NCBI GenBank assembly: GCA_013403005.1
Contig: JACBOA010000020.1
Coordinates: 1-24,792, forward strand
DNA from: Methanobacteriaceae archaeon
GTDB taxonomy: Archaea; Methanobacteriota; Methanobacteria; Methanobacteriales; Methanobacteriaceae
Length of the DNA: 24,792 nt
Direction of reading: 5' to 3'
This document shows, one piece after another, positions 1 through 9,563 of this stretch (position 1 is its first letter; the number at the start of each line of letters is the position of its first letter). The position numbers and the translations under genes were made by a program. The notes under the pieces are model-generated. The model saw only the letters and a list, made by a program, of their open reading frames with translations, searched no databases and had not been told where the DNA came from.

Positions 1-28
1 TTCAAGACGTTTTTTGCATTTATAAACC

Positions 29-52
29 AAAAAAAAACCTTAGACTTTAAGG
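29..52 (-). terminator. Hairpin plus oligo-T terminator candidate
   Basis: Read on the minus strand, a small perfect inverted repeat (CCTTA, five-base loop, TAAGG) is followed at once by nine T residues. This resembles an intrinsic terminator. Two more T runs (eight and nine T on the minus strand, around 121-128 and 144-152) lie just upstream, as is common for archaeal termination zones. Which transcript would end here is unclear: it may back up the terminator at 465-482 or end a small unrecognised transcript. This is inferred from sequence form alone. Confidence 0.35.
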
Positions 53-199
53 AAGAAAATAAACAATAGAACCTTAACATTAAGTATTTAACCATATATT
101 ATGCTTCAAAACTGTAAAGTAAAAAAAACTCATGGAAGATCAAAAAAAAACTTAGAATGAAAATAAATAGATTTAAGAATTATTCAATTCTTTTTGACA

Positions 200-474
200 A
201 AGATTTCAAACCTATGCCAGAGCTGATGATATGTGCGACTTCCTCCGCACCAGTAAAAGTACTTATTCACAAATGGCCGAAGTAATACTGGTATGTTCAA
301 AAATGGATTATTAAAAATAGACTTTATGATAAGTAATTCTGAAACATCCACATGCTGAAAGCGAATCCACATTCAAATTCAGTTATGATGAACTGGCTGG
401 TTGTATATAAAAGAACTCTGCCACCAGAAATTCAGGAACTCATTCCTAGAAAAGGAGAAAAAGTAAAAAAATAA
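200..474 (+). pseudogene. Possible decayed gene fragment
   Basis: On the plus strand a run beginning near 200 reads YARADDMCDFLRTSKSTYSQ and a few more residues before stops. The same frame later reads HPHAESESTFKFSYDELAG. After a frame change, a short ATG-started frame continues with YKRTLPPEIQELIPRKGEK and ends in TAA at 472-474. Each piece has protein-like composition and they line up in order, as expected of a gene with several stops and one frameshift. I do not recognise the family, and random AT-rich sequence could produce this, so the call is weak. Confidence 0.2.
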
Positions 475-482
475 AAAAAAAA
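465..482 (-). terminator. Oligo-T terminator downstream of the superoperon
   Basis: On the minus strand ten T, one A and seven T occur about 70 bases after the stop codon of the DUF3194 gene. Such U-tracts are the usual archaeal termination signal. The position fits the end of the long minus-strand gene cluster. Confidence 0.55.
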
Positions 483-552
483 CGAAGCATCTTGAAAATC
501 CAAATTAAGGATGTATTATTAGTCAAAATTGGATGAATAGAATAAATAGAAA

Positions 553-819
553 TTAGGACATCTTTTCAATCTCTTTATCAATCTCATCCAGAGCTACTTC
601 GGCAGCTTCATCAGCCAGAGTATCTTCTGCCTTTGAAAGTTCATCCAAGAATAGTTCCACTTCAACATCAACATCTAAGACGTCTTCCTGGTTAAATTCA
701 ACTCTTAACTCCATATCTAGAACTTCTTTTTTAGATACTTTGGAAAAAATATAGTTTTCTGCGGCTACTGCCGCAGCTTCGGAGAGTTTCTCCATTTCTT
801 GGTCTGTGAGTTTTTTCAA
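553..819 (-). CDS. DUF3194 domain-containing protein
   Basis: Small acidic 88-residue protein, the last gene of the cluster. It matches the DUF3194 family (function unknown), which in Methanobacteriales and related euryarchaea sits beside prefoldin beta. The sequence is mostly charged: an N-terminal helix MKKLTDQEMEKLSEAAAVAA, then a strand-like part with alternating hydrophobics, then an acidic helical tail rich in Asp and Glu. The start is a TTG, preceded seven bases upstream by GAGGT, which decides the choice. Its constant neighbourhood suggests a link to protein folding or RNA processing, but no biochemical role can be read from the sequence. Confidence 0.8.
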   Translation of the reverse strand: MKKLTDQEMEKLSEAAAVAAENYIFSKVSKKEVLDMELRVEFNQEDVLDVDVEVELFLDELSKAEDTLADEAAEVALDEIDKEIEKMS

Positions 820-840
820 TCTTTTAACCTCAGCCTCATT

Positions 841-862
841 AAAATACTAATAAAATACTAAT
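841..862. repeat. Perfect 11-bp tandem duplication
   Basis: The 11-mer AAAATACTAAT occurs twice with no spacer (841-851 and 852-862), in the gap between pfdB and the DUF3194 gene. It looks like a recent slippage duplication in non-coding DNA. Confidence 0.8.
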
Positions 863-940
863 CTCTTATCTGTTACTTCTTTAGGTAGCGACTTTAAGTA
901 TGGAATTATTTTAGACTCAAACTTTTCATCTTTTTATGTA

Positions 941-1297
<357 letters not shown>

Positions 1298-1315
1298 ATT
1301 TATCACCTCATATTT

Positions 1316-1342
1316 TGTAAGTCAGTAAAAACTGTAAGTCAG
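1316..1342. repeat. 10-bp direct repeat in the pfdB leader
   Basis: TGTAAGTCAG occurs twice (1316-1325 and 1333-1342) with a period of 17 bases, just upstream of the pfdB ribosome binding site. It lies within the predicted 5' leader of the transcript. Confidence 0.75.
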
Positions 1343-1380
1343 CTAAAGAGTAATTTCATCTAAAAATATTTCTATTTTTT

Positions 1381-1387
1381 TTATATG
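1381..1387 (-). promoter_or_regulatory. Candidate TATA box for pfdB
   Basis: The minus strand reads CATATAAAAAAAATAG here. A start site about 25 bases downstream would give a leader of roughly 60 bases before the pfdB ATG. The AT-rich background makes chance matches likely. Confidence 0.3.
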
Positions 1388-1442
1388 ATTGTTTTTTTAT
1401 TTTAAATTCGGATTTTTATTTCCAAATAGTGATTTATCTTCA

Positions 1443-1511
1443 TTTATCTAATATTATATGTTTAATTTAAGATCCTGATTATTTTACCTAATATTATTTG
1501 TTTAATTCAAG
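1443..1511. repeat. Imperfect 29-bp direct repeat including the end of pcc1
   Basis: Positions 1443-1471 and 1483-1511 match at 26 of 29 bases, with a 40-base period. The 1483-1511 copy holds the last five codons and stop of pcc1; the other copy lies just beyond the gene. This looks like a partial tandem duplication of the gene's 3' end. Confidence 0.75.
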
Positions 1512-1763
1512 GACTTGCTGGGAAAGTATAACCCATCTGAGGTAGGAATTGATTGCTGCTCTCATGGATGCAGAATCCTGTGCCTTGATGTCAATCGTGA
1601 GTGTTTTATTTTCACAATTAATTTCAGTTATGGTTCTCTCTGAGGGGGAATCACTTATCTCAGGATGGATTGCAGAGAAGACAATTTCAGCTTCTTTTTC
1701 AGAGTCAAATTCTATTTCAAGCTGAGTTTCAACTTCTCTAAGAGGTTTTTTAAGAGTTTTCAT
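1494..1763 (-). CDS. pcc1: KEOPS complex subunit Pcc1
   Basis: A small (89-residue) homolog of Pcc1, the dimerising subunit of KEOPS, which with Kae1, Bud32 and Cgi121 makes the threonylcarbamoyl-adenosine modification at A37 of ANN-decoding tRNAs. The sequence has the family pattern: a first strand (ETQLEIEFDSEKEAEIVFSA), the conserved HPEISDSPSERT segment, and the Asn-Ser-Tyr-Leu-Arg-Trp helix near the C terminus. The frame extends upstream into the Brix gene. The chosen ATG lies four bases after the Brix stop with a weak GATGA in front; an ATG at 1787 (MRIVKDEK) is an alternative that would overlap the Brix gene. Very tight spacing implies co-translation with the Brix gene. Confidence 0.88.
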   Translation of the reverse strand: MKTLKKPLREVETQLEIEFDSEKEAEIVFSAIHPEISDSPSERTITEINCENKTLTIDIKAQDSASMRAAINSYLRWVILSQQVLELNK

Positions 1764-1767
1764 CTTT

Positions 1768-2331
1768 TCATCTTTTACTATTCTCATCTTCCAATTTACA
1801 CTGATGTAAGTAGATGCGTGGCCCGCATGGCTTACCACTTGCATCAAAAAATTCCATCACCGGGGTAGATTTTTTCTGGTGGGTTCTGATGATGAGTAGA
1901 TTACAATCAGATTTTACTTCCCGATATTTGAGTTTCTGTTTCTGCTTAAAAGACAGTTTTTCGTAGTAATCAGATCTCGATTCTTCAAGGGGAATACCAA
2001 AAATCCGGCTGATGATCTTCTCTAATTCATCTACTTGACATCGAAGACGCAGATCATCCTTCACTATCCTTCCTTTGGAAGGTGAGAAATCCACACTTAT
2101 TTTTAGGGTAGCGAATAATTCTCCATCCCTGTAAACTTCCATACCATTGGGATTTCCATCTCTTTCTGATACCACTGCCACCTGGTTGGTTCCCATTTCA
2201 CCGGCCTTCAAAAAGACATCACGCAGACTCATCTTGCCCCGGTTAATGCAACGAGCTTTTAATACCTGTTCTAATCCTCGGCAGAATGTTCTTGTTCTCT
2301 GGGATGGTTTTCGAGAAGTGGTGATTAACAT
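1768..2331 (-). CDS. Brix domain ribosome biogenesis protein
   Basis: 187-residue archaeal Brix-domain protein, related to the eukaryotic Imp4/Rpf1/Brx1 rRNA-processing factors. It probably binds pre-rRNA during ribosome assembly. The N terminus MLITTSRKPSQRTRTFCRGL is the typical start of archaeal members, followed by the RGKMSLRDVFLKA segment and a strand-rich body with SPSKGRIVKDDLRL around residues 83-96. No Shine-Dalgarno sequence precedes the ATG. A TATA-like TTAAATTT lies about 29 bases upstream (2357-2364, minus strand), so a leaderless transcript is possible. The 140-base gap to rpoP would allow a separate promoter. Its 3' end is almost joined to pcc1. Confidence 0.9.
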   Translation of the reverse strand: MLITTSRKPSQRTRTFCRGLEQVLKARCINRGKMSLRDVFLKAGEMGTNQVAVVSERDGNPNGMEVYRDGELFATLKISVDFSPSKGRIVKDDLRLRCQVDELEKIISRIFGIPLEESRSDYYEKLSFKQKQKLKYREVKSDCNLLIIRTHQKKSTPVMEFFDASGKPCGPRIYLHQCKLEDENSKR

Positions 2332-2471
2332 ACAATGATACGAAACTTTACTGGGAAATTTAATCTTGAAAGGATGTCTGCAGCAAAATATGCTGAATGC
2401 AGATCTATCCGGGTTAATCTTCTTTTAGATATTTTATTCTTTTAAATACTAGCTACCCTAAAACTTTTAAC

Positions 2472-2603
2472 TTATCGAGCTTTTACAACCCGTTTAACAG
2501 GTGGTATCTCTTTGAAAAGAATCCTGTATCTGCAGCTGGGACATTTGGATTCTGTGTATCCTTTGATATCCACCAGTGTCCCGCATTTTGCACATTTATA
2601 CAA
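2472..2603 (-). CDS. rpoP: DNA-directed RNA polymerase subunit P (Rpo12)
   Basis: A 43-residue zinc-ribbon subunit of archaeal RNA polymerase, equivalent to eukaryotic Rpb12, which sits between the Rpo3 and Rpo2 subunits during assembly. The protein (read as YKCAKCGTLVDIKGYTESKC after the start residue) has two CxxC pairs at Cys4/Cys7 and Cys21/Cys24, and a basic C-terminal tail KEIPPVKRVVKAR. The start is a TTG lying directly after the rpl37Ae stop codon with no spacer. A strong GGAGGT, formed by the last codons of rpl37Ae, is placed six bases before it. Translation of the two genes is probably coupled. Length and motif are normal for the family. Confidence 0.93.
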   Translation of the reverse strand: MYKCAKCGTLVDIKGYTESKCPSCRYRILFKEIPPVKRVVKAR

Positions 2604-2884
<281 letters not shown>

Positions 2885-2971
2885 TATTGTTGTTAAATTT
2901 GATTTTTTCAAGGTTATTTTTTAGTTATTGAATCAGGGTGGGTGTTTAAGTGAGTATAGTTTATTATCAAA

Positions 2972-2989
2972 TTGAATTAGTTGAATTAG
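2972..2989. repeat. Perfect 9-bp tandem repeat in the rpl37ae leader
   Basis: TTGAATTAG is present twice without a spacer (2972-2980 and 2981-2989), in the predicted 5' leader of rpl37ae. Confidence 0.75.
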
Positions 2990-3026
2990 GGGGTTGTTTG
3001 AAAGTTAGATTCACTCCAATCAACCC

Positions 3027-3040
3027 TATATACATTTTCG
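3027..3040 (-). promoter_or_regulatory. TATA/BRE promoter for rpl37ae-rpoP
   Basis: The minus strand reads CGAAAATGTATATAGGG: a purine-rich BRE-like element followed by a TATA box. A start site about 25 bases downstream (near 3005) would leave a leader of about 130 bases. It lies next to the oligo-T tracts that would end the rrp42 transcript, so the cluster probably splits here. Confidence 0.55.
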
Positions 3041-3050
3041 ATTTTTCAAT

Positions 3051-3079
3051 AAAAAACCAAACTCGTCTTCGTAAAAAAA
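3051..3079 (-). terminator. Oligo-T terminator after rrp42
   Basis: Two T runs on the minus strand (seven T at 3073-3079 and six T at 3051-3056) follow the rrp42 stop codon within 40 bases. Such U-tracts are typical of archaeal termination. Partial read-through into rpl37ae is possible. Confidence 0.45.
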
Positions 3080-3090
3080 TCCACCATGAA

Positions 3091-3891
3091 TTAAGCTTGT
3101 GGAAGGTACTTTCGAAGTTCTTCCGTCTTGGTCTGGGCTATTCCAATGGCCTTCATGATTTCTTCACGGGTAAATGGAACTGATCCGCCTTTCTGAGTAG
3201 CACAGACCGTGCCATCAGCCCGTACACCTATGGATATGCGGGCATCTAAAACATCATCTTCCTCCAGGGAAGGGTCCACTACCAGTTCCCCACCGATCTT
3301 GGCCATGGTACACATGAGTGGTTGTTCCTTGAGGGGTATGGGAATCATTTTTTCATAGTCAATTACGATTTCATCATCTTCAATGGTGGTGCTGGGGACC
3401 TTAGCATCCATTAGGGCTGCTACACTGCCTAACACTGCTGCGTCAAATAGGTTGCCATCGTAGTCCAGAATGTGCAAGTCTAGGAATATCATCCACACCT
3501 TCTTCCCTGGAATGATGACCAGTTTTTCCAGGTCAACTACTTCCCCTTCCCTAATGCAACGGTCAGTTACCCGGGCCAGTTCCACAGAACGTTCATCTGG
3601 GGGGCCTGGTTCGAAGTTTGGTGCTGCCATGGGTACCAGTTCAGAATTGGTTATTAAAACACCCACATTGGGTGTGTCAGGGAATGGTTCGCCTATCTGG
3701 GGCTTGGCACCCACTATGATCTGGGTATTGCCCAGTTTAACCTTGGCTGATCCTTCCGCTTTTTTAATTATGCCTGTTTCCAGGCTAATTTCCCGGTACT
3801 GGTCCAGGGCCCTTCCATCTGGTCTTTCTCCATTTTTGATGAGGTTGGTGATACTTTCTTTTATGATCTCGGGGACTATGCTCTGCACCAT
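3091..3891 (-). CDS. rrp42: Exosome complex subunit Rrp42
   Basis: 266-residue RNase PH-fold subunit of the archaeal exosome. Rrp42 is catalytically inactive but alternates with Rrp41 in the hexameric ring that degrades and tails RNA from the 3' end, and it completes the RNA- and phosphate-binding site. Visible family segments are RPDGRALDQYR near residues 24-34, the GxPFPDTPNxGVL segment, PGPPDERSVELARV (the phosphate-loop region) and WMIFLDLHILDYDGNLFDAA. The frame could start at a GTG (3900) overlapping rrp41, but GGCGGTGAT is well placed for the ATG at 3891, one base after the rrp41 stop codon. Coupled translation with rrp41 is likely. Confidence 0.95.
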   Translation of the reverse strand: MVQSIVPEIIKESITNLIKNGERPDGRALDQYREISLETGIIKKAEGSAKVKLGNTQIIVGAKPQIGEPFPDTPNVGVLITNSELVPMAAPNFEPGPPDERSVELARVTDRCIREGEVVDLEKLVIIPGKKVWMIFLDLHILDYDGNLFDAAVLGSVAALMDAKVPSTTIEDDEIVIDYEKMIPIPLKEQPLMCTMAKIGGELVVDPSLEEDDVLDARISIGVRADGTVCATQKGGSVPFTREEIMKAIGIAQTKTEELRKYLPQA

Positions 3892-3892
3892 T

Positions 3893-4618
3893 CTAATCAC
3901 CGCCGTATCTGTTTTTTATGGCGTTTTTCTGTTCTTCACCTATGATCTGGCATCCTTTTATGGCCAAATCCAGGGCCTGTTCATACTCTTCAGAGGTGAG
4001 ATGTCCATCCATCTGGAGCAGGGTTATATCCCCAGTTCGGGGCATCATGGCTATGGGCATGTCTGCTTCTCCTTCTTTGTCCTCCCACTCAGACAGGTCC
4101 ATTATTACCTGTCCATCGGATTTACCTGCTGCGCAGGCTGCCACCATATCTCTCATGGGTATACCTGCATCTGCCAGTGCCACGGATGCTGCGGTGATTC
4201 CTGCACATCTAGTCCCCCCTTCAGCCTGCAGTACTTCAATGAATATGTCGATGGTTGATCTGGGGAATTTCTCCAGGAATACTGCAGGGTTTAGTGCTTC
4301 GGCAGTGAGTTTGGATATTTCCACTGATCTGCGGTCTGGTCCGGGTCTTTTCCTGTCCTCCACTGAGAATGGTGCCATGTTATACCTGCAGCGCAGGATG
4401 GCCATGTTGGGTTTTAATAACCTGCGAACATGCAATTCTCTTGGACCGTAAACTGCTGCCAGTACTTTGTTATCACCTATTTCCACATAGGCTGATCCAT
4501 CTGCTCTTTCCAGGATTCCTGCCTCAATTTTCAGGGGCCTCAGTTCATCAAAGGCCCTTCCATCAGGTCTTTTTTTAGTGGTGGAAGTTGTTAAACTCCC
4601 TTTATTACTGTTTCCCAT
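3893..4618 (-). CDS. rrp41: Exosome complex catalytic subunit Rrp41
   Basis: The active RNase PH-fold subunit of the exosome core, a phosphorolytic 3'-5' exoribonuclease that can also add tails from nucleoside diphosphates. From the ATG used here it is 241 residues, with RPDGRAFDELR near 17-27, the phosphate-binding RKRPGPDRRSVEIS segment near 89-102, and the acidic catalytic segment MDLSEWEDKEGEADMPIAM near 173-191 (Asp180 and Asp186 match the known metal-binding pair). The start is uncertain. A strong AAGGGGTGAT sits at 4641-4650, right after the rrp4 stop, but the first in-frame ATG lies over 20 bases further on. The in-frame GTG at 4645 is inside the Shine-Dalgarno sequence, and the best-spaced codon is an ATT at 4636. 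Confidence 0.95.
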   Translation of the reverse strand: MGNSNKGSLTTSTTKKRPDGRAFDELRPLKIEAGILERADGSAYVEIGDNKVLAAVYGPRELHVRRLLKPNMAILRCRYNMAPFSVEDRKRPGPDRRSVEISKLTAEALNPAVFLEKFPRSTIDIFIEVLQAEGGTRCAGITAASVALADAGIPMRDMVAACAAGKSDGQVIMDLSEWEDKEGEADMPIAMMPRTGDITLLQMDGHLTSEEYEQALDLAIKGCQIIGEEQKNAIKNRYGGD

Positions 4619-4649
4619 TAATTTACTGGTTAGAATAATAATCACCCCT

Positions 4650-5372
<723 letters not shown>

Positions 5373-5405
5373 GTTATGCCTCCTTTATAGGCTAAATGAG
5401 AAGTT

Positions 5406-6101
5406 TCATTTTAAGAGTTTGGTTTCCGCCTTTCCATGGGTAAGCTCGGAGAGTTTCTGATAGAAATTATCCTGCATACCTCCCGGAATTTCCACTACTG
5501 CAACCCATGATCCATCTGGTTGCCATTCTTCTTGGAGGGTTTTTCCAAATTCAGGTATGATTCCATAAACCCTTCCTGTATCTTCTCCAGGGATGTGGAT
5601 GGCAACTTTTACCTTTTCCAGTCTAATGGGTATCAGTCTACGGATGGCCTTTAGGGTGATATTAACCTGCTCATCCACGCTTTTAAAGGGATCTGCCCTG
5701 ATTTTAGCCTCTTCCATGGCTATTTCGATTCTTCTTGCAGGGTGAGGGAGTTTAGTTTGTGGATTTATTGCTTCTCGGGCTATTTTATCCACGATCATCC
5801 TTCTTTTTTCCTCCTGCATATCCCTTCGCTGCTGGGCTGTCAGTTGCACTTGTCCTTTACGAATTATGGTGGCAGCGGCTTCCAGGGGGTCGGTAGTGTG
5901 GAAGGCCTTATTCATGGCCTCTTCAGATGCTTTATCCCCCTTTTTTGCATCCTTGAAAACCTCTTCTACAGCCAGTATATCTTCAATCTTAATATCTTCT
6001 CCCCGTTTAAAATCAGATGCTAGATCTGGATCTACAAAAATCTCAAATCGTTCCCCGTAATATTCCAGGCGGGCAATAACGGCATCTTCCAGGGCTATCA
6101 T
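5406..6101 (-). CDS. Ribosome maturation protein SBDS
   Basis: 231-residue archaeal ortholog of the Shwachman-Bodian-Diamond syndrome protein, which in eukaryotes works with EFL1 to release the anti-association factor eIF6 from the 60S subunit; archaeal SBDS likewise belongs to late ribosome maturation. Sequence features are the N-terminal FYSH domain (AVIARLEYYGERFEIFVDPD and following, residues 7-90), a helical middle domain containing QLTAQQRRDMQEEKRR and the conserved INPQTKLPHPARRIE, and a ferredoxin-like C-terminal domain. It starts three bases after psmA with GAGGA in front. Being placed between proteasome and exosome genes is the normal archaeal arrangement. Confidence 0.96.
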   Translation of the reverse strand: MIALEDAVIARLEYYGERFEIFVDPDLASDFKRGEDIKIEDILAVEEVFKDAKKGDKASEEAMNKAFHTTDPLEAAATIIRKGQVQLTAQQRRDMQEEKRRMIVDKIAREAINPQTKLPHPARRIEIAMEEAKIRADPFKSVDEQVNITLKAIRRLIPIRLEKVKVAIHIPGEDTGRVYGIIPEFGKTLQEEWQPDGSWVAVVEIPGGMQDNFYQKLSELTHGKAETKLLK

Positions 6102-6104
6102 AAA

Positions 6105-6862
<758 letters not shown>

Positions 6863-6926
6863 ATTATACCTCTTTCAAATTTTTTTTAGATAAAATAATG
6901 AATCTAATTAGTAACAGTTTCTAAAA

Positions 6927-6940
6927 CCATTTATACATTT
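6927..6940 (-). promoter_or_regulatory. TATA promoter for psmA
   Basis: The minus strand reads AAATGTATAAATGG, a good archaeal TATA box, overlapping the end of rnp2. A start site about 25 bases downstream would give a leader of about 45 bases with the GAGGT ribosome binding site near its end. Confidence 0.5.
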
Positions 6941-7326
6941 TAATCATTTGCTGGTTTCAATTTAATAAAGTTTGTTATTGCTCCTTTGATGGTTCCGGAT
7001 ATTCCTAGAGTCATGAAAACAACCCTCTTCCCCCTGAAACTGGTAATTGTAGGAATCAAAGCCCTGGTAGCTTCAATTTCATCCCTCCTGCATCTGATAA
7101 TCCCTTTTATAGTAATTTTATCATCTGATGGACAATTCCACACCTTAATAACCCATAATCCCATTTTACTGGTACCACACGCACCGTAAAGATCGTTAGA
7201 TGCATCCTGAACCAGTTTGATGATATCCTCCTTTTCTAATGGAATTTCTGAGTAGGCCTGAAATGCCAGGTATCTCTTTTTATCCCTTAAATGGGAGGGT
7301 AATATTTTAAGTTTCATAAACCCCAT
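6940..7326 (-). CDS. rnp2: Ribonuclease P protein component 2 (Pop5)
   Basis: 128-residue homolog of Pop5, which pairs with Rpp30 to support the catalytic domain of archaeal RNase P, the ribozyme that removes 5' leaders from pre-tRNAs. Family traits are the N-terminal LPSHLRDKKRYLAFQ, the central YGACGTSKMGLWVIK segment (residues about 47-61) and the strand GIIRCRRDEIEATRALI. It lies 49 bases after rnp3 and has GAGGAGAT just ahead of the first ATG; a second ATG three codons later is a possible start. Its stop codon lies in the psmA promoter. Confidence 0.93.
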   Translation of the reverse strand: MGFMKLKILPSHLRDKKRYLAFQAYSEIPLEKEDIIKLVQDASNDLYGACGTSKMGLWVIKVWNCPSDDKITIKGIIRCRRDEIEATRALIPTITSFRGKRVVFMTLGISGTIKGAITNFIKLKPAND

Positions 7327-7375
7327 TATCTCCTCTCTAATTTCAAAACTGACATATCCAAATATTATTTGAACA

Positions 7376-8215
7376 TCATTCTCTGATTAAACGTACCCCC
7401 TGAACTATGACCTGATCCCTGATTCTATTTCTATCAATAATCTTTTGAGGAGTTGTTGACAGAGCTTCGTTTGCCTCATTTTTGGTCATTCCAAAACAAG
7501 AGGCCAGGGCAATTACATCCCGTGGATTTCTAAGATCATAAATAGATTCAGCCCCACTGGTGATGATTACAGGAAACTTGTATTTACGATGCAACTTCAC
7601 AATGGAACGGAACTGGCTTAGAACCCGGTGACGTTGATTTGGTCTGGTTAAAAGATAATATTTAAGGTTCAACTCTATAGCAACCTGATTTTCAGCTGCT
7701 TTAGTGGCTAAAACATGATTTATACCAGCATCATATCGGCTGCGGTAGGGGTGGCATAAAATGTCAATTCGGGGGTCCTCAGTGGCTGCTCTGTTGACTT
7801 TAAGGTCACCACCATGGACCAGGATAACATCAGACCTTTTTCTAAACTTTTGAACCTGTTTTTTAAGATCTGAAGGATTCTTGGCCAGAATTTCTACACC
7901 GATGAGCACAGATAACTGTTTATCCTGTTTGAACTGTTTCAAATTCTTTTTAATACTTTTAAAAGCTTCATACTGGTTTTTACAATCAGATGAGTGTGAA
8001 GTTTGAAAATTTTCCAAAGAAATTTTCTTAGAATCTTTGAAATGGGTGCTACGAGAATTTTTAGAAGAATATCCTGATGATTTTCCAATAGAATGCCTTT
8101 CATAATTGGAAACAGAATCTCGAGAAGGTATTATCAGAGCCATGCCCTGGTAGCCCATTTTTCCAGCTTCCATGGCTAATAAAGGTTCTGCGCGGATGTG
8201 AAAATCAAAAAACAT
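7376..8215 (-). CDS. rnp3: Ribonuclease P protein component 3 (Rpp30) with insertion
   Basis: 279-residue homolog of Rpp30, a TIM-barrel-like RNase P subunit related to the PHP fold and partner of Pop5. Recognisable parts are the start MFFDFHIRAEPLLAMEAGKM, the strand VLIGVEILAKNP, the VILVHGGDLKVNRAA segment, DILCHPYRSRYDAGIN, and the VIITSGAESIYDLRNPRDV region near the C terminus. Residues about 33-80 form a Ser/Lys/Asn-rich, low-complexity stretch that the compact archaeal proteins of about 210-240 residues normally lack, and it carries two extra cysteine/histidine clusters of no clear meaning. The ATG at 8215 follows the upstream stop codon by one base with AGGTG in front; an earlier ATG at 8230 would overlap. 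Confidence 0.93.
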   Translation of the reverse strand: MFFDFHIRAEPLLAMEAGKMGYQGMALIIPSRDSVSNYERHSIGKSSGYSSKNSRSTHFKDSKKISLENFQTSHSSDCKNQYEAFKSIKKNLKQFKQDKQLSVLIGVEILAKNPSDLKKQVQKFRKRSDVILVHGGDLKVNRAATEDPRIDILCHPYRSRYDAGINHVLATKAAENQVAIELNLKYYLLTRPNQRHRVLSQFRSIVKLHRKYKFPVIITSGAESIYDLRNPRDVIALASCFGMTKNEANEALSTTPQKIIDRNRIRDQVIVQGVRLIRE

Positions 8216-8216
8216 C

Positions 8217-9193
<977 letters not shown>

Positions 9194-9563
9194 TAAATAC
9201 ACCTCTTTTTGTTCAGCTTTTCGCCACATCCATGGGACCGGGTCCCAAAAAAAGTAGGTAATTAACACGCCAGATTGGCGATAACACAATGTTGATCACA
9301 TACCCTTAAAAAGGTTGTGCTTGATTTTGCTGATGCATTTAGTGTCTTTAAAAATAGCTAAAAAATAGCTCAATGGAAAAAAATAGGATTTATGAGTTTA
9401 TAATAATATAAATTTAATAAAAATCAATTAATGGAAATCTTGACCATAAAATACCAACTATTCTTAAAAATATAAGGCCTAAAAGATTCACCAAACTTTT
9501 TTACCCATATTAAACTATTATTTTAATAATTCAGTGCTTTTAATTGGATAATGTTTATTTTGA
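9194..9563. other. Spacer upstream of rpl15e with hairpins and duplicated motif
   Basis: No gene is seen. Close to rpl15e are two short hairpins: GGGACC-G-GGTCCC at 9234-9246 and CGCCA-GAT-TGGCG at 9268-9280. AAAAATAGCT is duplicated at 9350-9359 and 9361-9370. A TATA-like ATTTATATTATTATAAA on the minus strand at 9398-9414 could drive rpl15e with a leader of nearly 200 bases, but several other AT-rich candidates exist. No clear terminator for the preceding hydrolase gene is visible. Confidence 0.45.

Larger units (their letters stand above)
1..552. other. AT-rich gene-free stretch with terminators and a possible relic
   Basis: No intact gene is convincing here. The stretch is very AT-rich and holds several oligo-A tracts, which are oligo-T terminator-like tracts on the minus strand. 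It also holds a block around 200-474 whose plus-strand reading looks weakly protein-like but is broken by stops (listed separately). A 62-codon minus-strand frame at 184-372 has no recognisable motif or ribosome binding site, and I treat it as spurious. Confidence 0.5.

Noticed and set aside
184..372. 62-codon minus-strand frame with aromatic-rich sequence
   Set aside because: No ribosome binding site, no known motif, and composition expected of AT-rich non-coding DNA; the plus-strand reading looks slightly more protein-like.
386..420. ATGATGA motif considered as the C box of a C/D guide RNA
   Set aside because: No CTGA D box at a fitting distance, and no internal C'/D' pair.
3470..4258. Long plus-strand frame of 262 codons
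   Set aside because: It lies antisense to rrp42 and rrp41, whose products are unmistakable; a shadow frame of conserved genes.
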